Source: Lathyrus oleraceus (Eukaryota > Streptophyta > Magnoliopsida > Fabales > Fabaceae). From it: a stretch of 64,000 bases of DNA. The stretch is taken from contig NC_066581.1 in the NCBI RefSeq assembly GCF_024323335.1, forward strand, positions 350,366,409-350,430,408. The letters are read 5' to 3'. A program made the translations under genes and the position numbers. The notes under the pieces were generated by a model. It was not told where the DNA came from and made no database searches. It worked only from the letters and a program-made list of their open reading frames with translations. Of the stretch, positions 22,144-32,111 are shown one piece after another (the first letter of the stretch is position 1; every line of letters begins with the position of its first letter).

Positions 22144-24015
22144 TCACGATCTGGCTTTGTTGAGCAACTTCCTCAAGGGTTTTGTTGTCTTCAAGAGGTT
22201 CTTGATGAACCTTCGATAAAATCTGATACCACCCGTTTTCGGAACTACTTGCACAACACTCACCCATTCACCATCGGAGATAGAACAATTCATTCCAGCC
22301 TCTACTAGTTTAACAACTTCCTTCTTTTTCAGCACTCGTATCAATTGATTCTCCCCTTTTCTAGACAAGGTATTGTTAATGATCACCGGTTTAGTGTAGT
22401 CATCACCAAGGAACACATACTTCAAATGTGGCTCAAGTTTCGGCTCTTCCACTTTCTTTGTCATATCCAAGCCTTCGTTTGTCTCTTCATGATAAACAAG
22501 CTCTCCACCAGACTCTAATTCATGCAACATTGCTTCGATCTCTTTTCCTTCATTTTTGGACAAAACCTTGTAGACTCCGATAAGAGATTTCTCTGATGGA
22601 TTAGAAACATGAACCTGGTTTGCGATCTCAACTAGTCCCCCTTTTATGGCATCGATTCGGAAGGAGTCATGCTTAACATTAGGATGCTTTTTGGCTTCAA
22701 AAAGATTGAAGGCTACCTCTTCATCTTGCACCCTTACTTTCATTAGTCTATCATCAATGTCAATTATCATTCGGGACGTTGCCATGGAGGCTTGCATGAA
22801 TTGTTGAAGAGTGTCCTCTAGCTTGGAATTTCTTCCTTGCGATTGTTGTCCTTGAGAATTTGGGTGTTGGTAAGGACTTTGTTGCTGAAAATTTTGGTTG
22901 TTGAACCTTGATGGTTGATAACCTTGATTGTTCCTTTGATAGCCTTGATTTTGATTGTTCACATAGCTTACTTCTTCCAGTGGAGGGCAAAAACCAGTAG
23001 GATGATCTCCTTGACATAATTCGCAACATGCTACTTGATGTCGAACTTGAGACCCTTCAATTTCCTTCATTTGCTGTGGAAGCTTGGCCATTTCTTGAGT
23101 AAGCAACTCCACTTGTTGAGAGAGTAGCTTGTTTTGAGCAAGAATGGCGTCATTGGTATTTAACTCAAGAACTCTCGATTTACGTTGTGAAGGGCTACGG
23201 TCATGTTGACTTTGGCGATCATTGAGTTCCATCCGATCAATAATGACTTTTGCTTCTTCCGCATTCTTTGACATAAGAGACCCACCCGCGGTAGCATCCA
23301 AAAGTGTTCTGTGAGTTGATTGGAGCCCGTTTAGAAAAATATGGATTTGAGTGAGCTCATCAAAACCATGACCCTTGCATTTTCTCAACATTGACTTGAA
23401 TCTTTCCCAAACTTCATTTAGAGACTCGTTGCTTCCTTGAGTGAATACCGCAATAGCCGTTTTGGCTTCGATGAATCGGGATTGAGGGAAATATCTTTCT
23501 AAGAACTTTTCTTCTAACAAATTCCAATCCGTCATCACTCTCGATGCTTGATCAAGGTACCACTCCTTTGCCTTTCCCACTAAGGAGTGTGGGAACATCC
23601 TTTTGAATAATGCCTCTTCACCCGTTTCATCAATTCCCGTAGAACCCGCAATCTCATAGAATTTGATGAGATGGGTATACGGATCTTCATGGTCCATTCC
23701 GGTGAATGGATTTGCATAGAGAAGTTGGAAGATTCCGGTCTTCATCTCCGTATTTCTTCCTCCACGGGCAAATTAAGCATTTCTTCTTGGACTATTAGCG
23801 GACATTTTGGTACGATTGTCATCCGCCATGTTTCCGTCACAAACCTCTACAACCACTTCTTCGATTGGAATAAGTGCGGAAGTAGATGCTTCTTCTCTCC
23901 GGTTCCTCTCTTCGGCTAGTTTCCTTCTTCTTCGTGTTTTTCTATTGAGTTTCCGAAGTGTTCTTTCAATTTCGGGATCGAATTGCAATTGCTCCTCGGT
24001 AGCTTTTCCTCGCAT
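22144..24015 (-). pseudogene. Element C gag fused to protease and RT remnants
   Basis: The frame starts at ATG 24015 (MRGKATEEQLQFDPEIERTL), has one TAA at 23773-23775, then runs open for 533 residues to 22144. It contains an Athila-type gag (LVGKAKEWYLDQA, GSNESLNEVWERFKSMLRKC, DATAGGSLMSKNAEEAK) and a zinc-knuckle-like CELCQGDHPTGFC, which has spacing C-x2-C-x3-H-x4-C rather than the usual x4. A Q/N-rich tail follows. Then come short pieces of protease (IIDIDDRLMKVRVQDEEVAF), the RT N-terminus (KKEVVKLVEAG, EWVSVVQVVPKTGG) and the RT C-terminal connection (FYRRFIKNLLKTTKPL). The catalytic parts of protease and RT are missing. The joins keep the frame, so it could have made a gag-like protein. 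Confidence 0.8.
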
Positions 24016-24126
24016 GCACTAGAATCTACAAAACTAACACACCAAGTGAAACAAAAGAGGGATAGTAATAAAAGTAACAAACTTAAAACAATGAATTATT
24101 GCAATGCTTGTAATATCGAACACCAA

Positions 24127-24144
24127 TCCCCGGCAACGGCGCCA
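24127..24144 (-). promoter_or_regulatory. Primer-binding site of element C (tRNA-Asp type)
   Basis: TGGCGCCGTTGCCGGGGA on the minus strand, three bases after the LTR end. It is a full 18-base match to the class used by Athila elements. Confidence 0.9.
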
Positions 24145-24147
24145 ATT

Positions 24148-24995
24148 TGTTGAAAAGTATATCTTTGGCAAATATTTTTATATCGTATCCACAGAGATTG
24201 GTTGATATTACCGCCGTTCTATAATCCGATTTATTAAAAGTTTAGAAAGTAACAAATCTGTTTTGGTTGGAAAATTATCTTGTGAGTAAATGTCACTAAA
24301 AACAGTAAAATGGTTTTAGTCAAATGTAAAAGCTTGGCAAGATTGGAGTTCACTATTTCAAATGCTTATGATTCCTTATGATAACTATATAGATTTAAGA
24401 TTATTGATGATGTTCAAGTATCCTCTCAAAGTCATTTATGTCTAAATGATATTGTGATAATCACTATATTGATCCTTAGACAACCTCTCCACCTAACTAT
24501 CAATATAGCAATCTTTAATGTTTAATACCAAAGAAGAGTAATGAATAAATCTATCTCTACAATTTATTCACTACTTGAAAATTTGTTTTATGTCAAGACT
24601 CAAATAATCTCTTTCAACAACTACTCAAATCTGGTTTTCAACTTAGGGCAAAAACAGTATTCAATACATCAATAATCTTTTTCAAATATATATAAATCAA
24701 ATGGAATACATAAACAAATGAGAATAGCTACTACCTCCAATCTTGACAAAAGAAGTTTAGCTCCTCATCATCATTGTTACAAAGCAGAATGTTAATGGAA
24801 GAAAACTCTGTTTTCTCTCTTACAAAATATCTCCAATATATCAATGTTTGAATAATGAATGAATAATAATCAGAAATAATGTATTCTCCCATCCCAAAAG
24901 AGTTGACATTTTCTTAATTGCTCATTTTCATCCAGAGCAGAAAAGCTATTCCAAGACAGATACAAAAATGGCAAGACAACTTTTCCTGAAAGACA
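24148..24995 (-). mobile_element. 5' LTR of element C, U3 end deleted
   Basis: It matches 18892-19739 base for base in length, with about 19 substitutions and no indel. It breaks off at GAAAGACA, where the 3' LTR continues for 316 bp more, including the palindromes. The next base belongs to Ogre protease. The 5' end of the LTR and adjacent Ogre DNA were therefore lost together. Confidence 0.9.
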
Positions 24996-25689
24996 TTCTC
25001 ACCAAGGCGCCCCGATGAGGTACATTTGCGTAATTGTTAAAGTGTTCGACGGTTCTCGAAAAACTGTCATTGGTGAAATGGACCTTCCAATGAAGACGGG
25101 TCCGAGTGATTTTCAAATTTCTTTTCAAGTAATGGACATCCACCCAGCCTATAGTTGTTTATTGGGAAGGCTGTGGATTCATGAAGCTGGAGCCGTGACA
25201 TCTACTCTGCACCAAAAGCTTAAATTTGTGAAGAACGACAAGCTTGTCGTTGTTGGTGGAGAGAAGGAGCTCTTAGTGAGCCATTTGTCATCATTTTCTT
25301 ATGTTGAAGCTGAGGAGGAGGTTGGGACTCCGTTCCAAGCCTTGTCTATTGTTGAAGTGAATAAAACTAGGGCACCCATGTCTTCTTTCAAGGATGCTCA
25401 GAAAGCTATCGAGACGGGCAATACTGATCAGTGGGGCCGCATGGTAGAGATTGCTGAGAACAAGAATAGGGCCAGATTGGGATTTCAACAAGGGTCCTTC
25501 AACGACAAAGCTAGAGAAGTGCAATCGAGTTTCCGCAATGGAGGGTTCATTCATGGTAATGAACAACACTCAGCTGTTGTGATCGAAGATGATGAAGACG
25601 AAGACTGCACCAAATTTGTGATGCATGGCGAGACTTGCAACAATTGGTTTGCTGTTGATATTCCTATTATCGTTCACCGCTCTAAGTAA
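24996..25689 (+). pseudogene. Ogre protease region (5'-truncated exon)
   Basis: This is the gag-pro exon of Ogre, with the frame open from the junction with element C to a TAA at 25687-25689. It shows the protease C-terminal core typical of the lineage: KVFDGSRKTVIGEMDLPM, GPSDFQISFQVMDIHPAYSCLLGRLWIHEAGAV (the LLGR.WIH block) and TSTLHQKLKFVKN. An acidic tail follows (IEDDEDEDC). The catalytic Asp segment is expected upstream and is missing, removed with the gag 3' end when element C inserted or later. A splice donor lies across the stop codon (see the intron entry). Confidence 0.85.
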
Positions 25690-25938
25690 TTTGTTTTCAT
25701 GTTTTAAGAAAAATATTTCTCCTATGCCTAAGGGAGAAGTGAACATTGTTAGGCATTTTCAATTATCATTAATAAAATGCAATTATATTCATCCACATCT
25801 ATGATGTTTTATTTTTAGTTTTTTTGCCTTTTTGAAAATGGTAATCACAAAAAACATAAATAAATAATAATTGTCCATCTGCATACTATTTGATCACAAT
25901 TCACTTCTCTAAAATCAAGATATCAAATCATTATGCAG
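25686..25938 (+). other. Predicted Ogre intron between protease and RT
   Basis: A GT donor at 25686 (AA/GTAATTTG) overlaps the protease stop. The acceptor is TTATGCAG/GTTGG, ending at 25938. Removing these 253 bp joins AA to G, making an AAG codon, and puts the protease frame in register with LVPKPIEYNDPTPSP and the RT frame. Splicing at this place is known for Ogre elements. The intron is AT-rich, like plant introns. Confidence 0.75.
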
Positions 25939-28900
25939 GTTGGTTCCCAAACCCATTGAATATAATGATCCTACTCCCTCTCCAAACTTTGATTTCTCTG
26001 TGTTTGAGACTGAGGAGGAAAATGATGATGAATAAGTATATGATGAATTATCTCGTCTACTTGAGCATAAGGAAAAAGCCACTCAGTCGTTCGAAGAGCA
26101 GATTGAGTTAGTAAACTTGGGTTCCGAAGATGATGTGAAGGAAGTCAAGATTGGGTCTCAATTGTGTACAGAGGATAAGAAGGGGTTGATTGATCTTCTT
26201 AGAGAGTATTCTGATGTGTTTGCTTGGTCCTATCAAGACATGCCTGGTTTGGATTCTGAGATTGTGGAGCATAGATTGTCGTTAAAGCCAGAATGCCCGC
26301 CAGTCAAGCAGAAGTTGAGGAGAACTCATCCTGATATCGCAGTGAAGATCAAAAAGGAAATGCAGAAACAAATTGATGATGGTTTTCTTGTTACCGCTGA
26401 GTATTCGCAGTTGGTGGCCAATATTGTGCATGTTCCAAAGAAGGATGGAAAATTTCGTATGTGTGTTGATTATAGAGATTTGAACAAAGTTTGTCCGAAA
26501 GATGATTTCCATCTACCACACATTGATATATTGGTAGAAAATACAACTAAATTCAAAGTCTTTTCATTTATGGACGAATTTTCCGGTTATAATCAGATCA
26601 ATATGGCACTCGAAAATATGGAGAAGACCGCATTCATTACGCCCTAGGGAACATTATATTATAGAGTGATGCCTTTCGGTTTAAAGAATGTTGGTGCAAC
26701 ATACCAGAGAGCTATGACCACTCGTTTTCATGATATGATGCATAAAGAGATCAAAGTCTATGTTGATGATATGATTGCCAAATCGAGTAATAAAGAAGAG
26801 CATGTTGAGCATTTGTTGTAGTTATTCCAGCGGTTGAGGAAGTATAAACTCCGCTTGAATCCCAATAAGTGTACTTTTGGTGTTCGTTCTGGTAAGTTGT
26901 TGGGCTTTATCGTCGGTGAGAAGGGTATTGAAGTTTGTCTTGCAAAGGTCAAAGCAATACAAGAAATTCCTGTGCCCAAAACTGATAAGCAAGTTAGAGG
27001 TTTCCATGGCCGCTTGAATTACATTTCAAGATTTATATCACATATGACTGCCACATGTGCGCCAATGTTCATGCTTCTTCAGAAAGATCAGTCTTGCGAT
27101 TGGACCAAAGATTGCCATAAAGCTTTTGATAGTTTCGAAGAGTATCTGCTTGAGCCTCCGATTCTGTCTCCACCTGTTGAAGGAAGACCGTTGATCATGT
27201 ATTTGACTGTGCTTGATGAAAGTATGGGTTGTGTTCTTGGTCAGCAAGACGAAGCTGGAAAGAAAGCATATGCAATTTACAACCTCAGTAAGAAATTCAC
27301 CGATTGTGAAAGTCAGTATTCTATACTAGAAAAGACTTATTGCGCATTGGCTTGGGCTACTAAGCGCCTGCACCAGTATATGCTGAATCATACTACTTGG
27401 TTGGTATCCAAAGTGGATCCAATCAAGTACATCTTTGAGAAGCCTGCTTTAACCGGGAGGATTGCTCATTGGAAGATGTTGTTATCAGAGTATGATATGG
27501 AATATCGATCTCAAAAAGATATTAAAGATAGTGTCTTGGCTGACGAATTGGCTCACCAACCGACTGAAGATTACCAGCCAGTGCAGTATGATTTTCCTGA
27601 TGAAGAGATCTTGTATTTGAAAATGAAAGATTACGATGAACCATTGCTTGAAGAAGGCCCAGAACCTGGTTCCTGTTGGGGAATGGTATTTGATGGAGTT
27701 GTTTATCAATATGGTAATGGCACTGGGGCAATGGTTATTACTCCTCAAGGCACTCATTTTCCGTTTACAACTAGATTGACTTTCAAGTGTACAAACAATA
27801 TGGATGAGTATGAATCTTGCATTATGGGGCTTAAAAAGGCCATTTATCTTAGAATCAAGTATCTTGACGTCTATGGAGATTCAGCTTTGGTTGTGAATCA
27901 GATCAATGGTGAATGGGAGACGAATCAACCCGGTTTGATACCATATAGAGATTATGCGAGGAGGATTTCAACTTTCTTTACAAAGGTTGAGTTTCATCAT
28001 ATCCCTCGAGATGAAAACCGGATGGCAGATGCTCTTGCAACGTTGGCTTCAATGATTGTGGTGAAATTCTGGAATGAAGTTCCTAATCTAACTGTGATGC
28101 GTCTTGATAGGACAGCCCATGTGTTTGCTATTGAAGAAGTCAAAAATGAGAAACCATGGTATCATGATATCAAAGGTTTCCTCCAAAGTCAGATTTACCC
28201 GTCTGAGGCATCTTTGAAAGATAAGAAGACTTTGAGAAGATTAGCTGGAAACTTATACCTAAATGATGATGTGCTTTACAAGAGAAACTTCGATATGGTT
28301 TTGCTCATATGCGTGGATAGACACGAAGCAGATTTATTGATGACTGAAGTCCATGAAGGTTCCTTTGGTACTCATTCCAATGGACATGTTATGGCTAAGA
28401 AGATGTTGAGAGCAGGTTACTATTGGCTGACAATGGAATCTGACTGTTGCAAGTTTATGAAGAAATGCCACAAGTGTCAAATATATGCAAATAATATTCA
28501 TGTTCCTATGACACTGTTGAATGTCGTTTCCTCCCTATGGCTGTTCTCCATGTGGGGAATTGATATGATTGGTATGATTGAGCCTAAAGCTTCGAACGGA
28601 CATCGTTTCATTTTGGTGGCTACTGAATACTTCATAAATTGGGTTGAAGCGGCATCGTATGCGAATGTGACCAAGCAAGTTGTTGTGGGGTTTATCAAGA
28701 ATCAAAGTATATGCCGTTATGGTGTGACAAGTAAGATCATTACTGATAATGGATCGAACTTGAATAATAATCTGGTGGAAGCTCTTTGCAAAGACTTCAA
28801 AATTGCACATCATAATTCTTCTCCCTACAGACCTAAGATGAATGAGGTCATTAAAGCTGCGAATAAGAACATCAAGAAGATCATTCAGAAGATGGTTGTG

Positions 28901-29404
28901 ACATATAAGTATTGGCATGAGATGTTCCCATTTTCTTTGCATGGGTACCATACATCCGTCTGCACTTCAATAGGGGCAACCCCTTTCTCGCTTGTTTATG
29001 GCATGGAAGTTGTGCTTCCCGTGGAAGTTGAAATCCCATCATTATGTGTCTTGATGGAAGCCAAGTTAACAGAAGTTGAATGGTGTCAGACTAGGTATGA
29101 TCAGTTGAATTTGATTGAAGAGAAGATATTGACTGCCATGTGCCATGGTCAGTTGTACCAGCAGAGAATGAAGAAGGCATTTGATAAAAAGGTCAGGCCT
29201 CGTGTATTTAGATAAGGTGACCTTGTGCTCAAGAAGATTTTATCTTTCAAACCAGATGCTAGGGGAAAATGGACTCCTAATTATGAAGGCCCATATGTTG
29301 TTAAGAGATCCTTTTCAGGCGGTGCTTTGATTCTTACAACTATGGATGGTGAAGAGTTCACACATCCTGTGAATGCCGATGCAGTCAAGAAATACTTTGC
29401 CTAG
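25939..29404 (+). pseudogene. Ogre RT, RNase H, archaeal-type RNase H and integrase (broken pol)
   Basis: This is the second pol exon. RT: FRMCVDYRDLN, VMPFGLKN and YVDDMIAKS (YVDD at 26759). Gypsy-type RNase H lies about 27090-27560. A second RNase H of the archaeal/retroviral type lies about 27674-28060, with FDG, MDEYES, GDSAL and RMADALA carrying the acidic residues. Integrase: VHEG...GTHSNGH with KKCHKC, GIDMIG (D at 28562), ITDNGSN (D at 28745), then a C-terminal part ending DAVKKYFA before TAG 29402-29404. Stops at 26033, 26645, 26819 and 29213 break an otherwise single frame. The third integrase catalytic position (28853-28855) is Lys instead of Glu. Confidence 0.9.
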
Positions 29405-29424
29405 AAAAATAAAAGAACAACTCG

Positions 29425-29572
29425 CTAAGTTGAAAACCCGAAAGGGCGACTTAGGCAAAAATGAGCGTCTCGATGGATTGAAAACCCGAAAGGGCGATCC
29501 AGGCAAAAATTAGAGACATAAAATAGAAAATTTATCCCGATAGATTGAGTACCCCATCTTGGGGAAATCTAT
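29425..29572 (+). repeat. Three tandem two-tier stem-loops just after pol stop
   Basis: Unit 1 (29425-29454) has CTAAGT/ACTTAG outer arms, then U-G and G-C pairs, an AAAA bulge, CCC-GAAA-GGG. Unit 2 (29474-29501) has TGGAT/ATCCA, the same U-G and G-C pairs, AAAA bulge and CCC-GAAA-GGG. Unit 3 (29540-29572) has ATAGATT/AATCTAT, a five-base bulge on the 5' side, then CCCC-ATCTT-GGGG. Each is followed by GCAAAAA within two bases. The outer arms differ completely in sequence, yet stay complementary. Confidence 0.85.
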
Positions 29573-30837
29573 GCAAAAAATAGGGGTTATGGCAAGTAAT
29601 TGCATTCGGCTGGTCTCCGATCTTGAGAACAGTTTTGAGCAAGTCAGTCAACTCTGATTCATCCTCAACCGAAGCCAAGAGCACAGTGGATATTGAAGTT
29701 GGTAGAGAGATTAGTGATCATTATGTTAAATGTAGCCATTTTCCATGTAAATTACCATTTTTCAACTTTTGTAAATATATATGGAGTCTTGTCATTTACA
29801 GACTACCATTCTATTAAATAAAGTTGAGCTTTTTATCCAATTGTTTCTTCTCTTGTTTATTTTTCAACTAAATTGAATTGAATTTTTATGATGATAATTT
29901 TAAAAAAATTTGAAATAATAAAAATCATTTTTCTTAAAATAATAAAAATCAATTACTTTTAAAAGCAATCAATTTTAGTAAGGAATATCAACAGTAGCCT
30001 GAGAACTGGTGAGTCCCAAAGTGCGGAGCATTGTTAGTTTTCTCCAAGCAGTTGGTTTGGTCACTTTTTGTTCCCCAACGGAAAATCAGTCTCCCTAGCT
30101 GAGTTGGTTAATCGCCTCCCTATTTGAGTTGTAGGCTCATATTCTCAACGGTTTATATAGATCCAGCACAAAGTTTTATTTCACACAAGCCCCCAACGGA
30201 GTTCACTCTTGATCCCCACCAGCACTGATTCTTGAGCAGTATTTTTGGTCCTTTGCAAGGTTGTATCCTATTTGGTATGGTGTGGACCTAAAATTCCCCA
30301 CGGAGTTGATAATTTGGGTCCTCAGCAGATCTCTTATCCTTCCTCAGCAGTGTTTGAGATATTCAGAGATGGGTGGTTTACATTCGTCCCCCATTTTTCT
30401 CCAGTGGAGATTAGCCGAGTGTTGTAGTAATGATTCAGATCAGTCATAATGTATCCTTTGTGATTGTTTTGTCATCATAATCGTCAATCACACATACATA
30501 TACATTCATACATCAAATAGTTCATTATGCATTATTATTGCATTTGATTCCTTATTTTCTGATCCTTTGCTATGGTGACTTTGTTTCTCCATGCAGATTT
30601 GGTGCGTCTGTCTTCCCTCAATTGTAGAGTGTCAGCCTTTTAAGCAGAAAGAATTTAACCTTTCTCAATCCCCACCGAGTTATTTCCTCGTGGATGAACA
30701 TTATTTCAGCTTCCTCCCTAGTTGATTGTTTAGATGGAACTATTCCCCCTGAGTTATATCATCACCGGGGCGAGTCTTTATTTGACAGTTTCTTTTTAGC
30801 TCTTACCTAGATTGATACTTTTGGTCTCGCGAAAGTC

Positions 30838-31600
30838 TATTACCCAGTAACTGGTAATATTCTTTTTTGATTTGCGAGTACCTTACTCTTGCCCAATACA
30901 CGGTAAAAGTAATCTACTTCCTCTTAAGTTTCCCTAGTGGATTCGTTTTAGGTAGTATATCCTTGACATGTTCATCCTAACCGATGATAGATATTCTTCC
31001 CTTTGAGTATATCCTTGATATGTTCATCTTAATCGATGATGGATATTCTCGCATTTGGTTTTCTACCCAGTAAAAAGGTAGTTGTAATCCCTATTTTCAT
31101 TCCCCAGAGAATTAATCCTTGATATGTTTATCTTGACCGATGACGGATTTTCTCCCCTTTGTGGTCTTCTACTAGTAACCGATAGTTGTAAATCATGTTT
31201 TTCCCTTTGAGTCTATCCTTGATATGTTCATTTTAACCGGTGATGGATATTCCCTTTTTGGTATTCTATCCAGTAACTGATAGATATAATTCCTAGTTTT
31301 CTCCGACAGTCTATCCTTGATATGTTCATCTTAGCCGATGATGGATATTGTTCCCCTTGAGTCTATCCTTGATATGTTCACTTTAACCAGTGATGGATAT
31401 TCTCTTACTTTGGTCTTCTGCCTAGTAACCAGTAGTTGTAAATCCTATTTGATATGTTCCCCGGCAGGTTGTTCTTACCCAATAACCGGTAACAAACATA
31501 CCTCGTTTTCCTCAGCGAGTCATCCTTGATATGTTTACCCTAACCGGTAATGGATGCCTCTCTGTCAGAGTATGTTATCTTCCTACCCAGTAGCCGGTAG
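30838..31600 (+). repeat. Alternating hairpin repeats in Ogre 3' UTR
   Basis: Two modules alternate. Module X has a loop near CAGTAACC with arms TATTACC/GGTAATA (30838), TTGCC/GGTAA (30889), CTACC/GGTAG (31063), TCTATC/GATAGA (31265), TTACC/GGTAA (31475) and CTACC/GGTAG (31583). Module Y (core ATCCTTGATATGTT, loop near TTAACC) has arms CATC/GATG (30973, 31025, 31327), TATC/GATG with one wobble (31129), CATT/GGTG with wobbles (31229), CACT/AGTG (31379) and TACC/GGTA (31536). Confidence 0.8.
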
Positions 31601-32100
31601 TGAATAATATAATTCTGGTACTCCTGTGTTGAAGTTCATGCTTCCCCATATGAGTTTGAGTGCACATTTCCTCAGTGAAGTCGCCAATCCCCCATTCGGT
31701 TCGAGTATTTCAGTTTTGTTCTGATTTACCCGCTTCCCCTACAGATTTTCCCTTTACCCCCTACCGAGTCTTTCCATTGATTTATGGAATCCCTTCGTGT
31801 CTCCAACAGTTTTTAAGTCGTAGCCTAGCCTACGCATAGCTTCTTATCCCCAGAGTCTCTGTCTCCCCAGTGAGTTTTCCTTATGGAATGCATTATGCTC
31901 CTGTGGACTTTTAGTCTCTCCGGATTCTTTTCCTTTGTGGAAAAATTTTCCCCACAAAGATTCTTTTTAACATTTATATCATATGCATCATGATGTCCCT
32001 TAGGGACCAAAATTTGTTTCTATATGTTGTCATTTAAGTCCATTCTACCGAATCGATAGAAAGATTTTAACCTTCATCTCCTCATTTAGAATGTCCTTAA

Positions 32101-32111
32101 ATAGGGGCAGC
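32101..32111 (+). promoter_or_regulatory. Ogre polypurine tract
   Basis: ATAGGGGCAGC stands immediately before the LTR start TGTAAGACCCC. The minus-strand Tat element has a parallel AACTAGGGGTAGC before its LTR start near 53778. Confidence 0.7.

Larger units (their letters stand above)
18892..24995 (-). mobile_element. Element C: non-autonomous Athila-like retrotransposon inserted in Ogre
   Basis: On the minus strand the order is a truncated 5' LTR (24995-24148), a perfect tRNA-Asp-type PBS (24144-24127), a gag with stitched scraps of protease and RT (24015-22144), a 2.1 kb non-coding stretch, a polypurine tract and a full 3' LTR (20055-18892). RNase H and integrase are absent, so it needs a helper. 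The shared 848 bp of the two LTRs has the same length in both and about 19 mismatches by eye. No 5-bp target duplication is seen (TGCGT against TTCTC), because the right end is deleted. Confidence 0.85.
29405..32111 (+). other. Ogre 3' untranslated region
   Basis: About 2.7 kb between pol and the 3' LTR without a coding frame. It contains three stem-loops at 29425-29572, AT-rich DNA to about 30000, and a long region of short C/T-rich clauses. The hairpin repeat array at 30838-31600 lies in this region, and the polypurine tract is at the end. Ogre and related elements are known to have a variable, repeat-rich 3' region. Confidence 0.7.

Noticed and set aside
26758..26979. Minus-strand ORFs opposite Ogre pol
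   Set aside because: Antisense shadows of the RT and integrase frames (also around 28498-28951).
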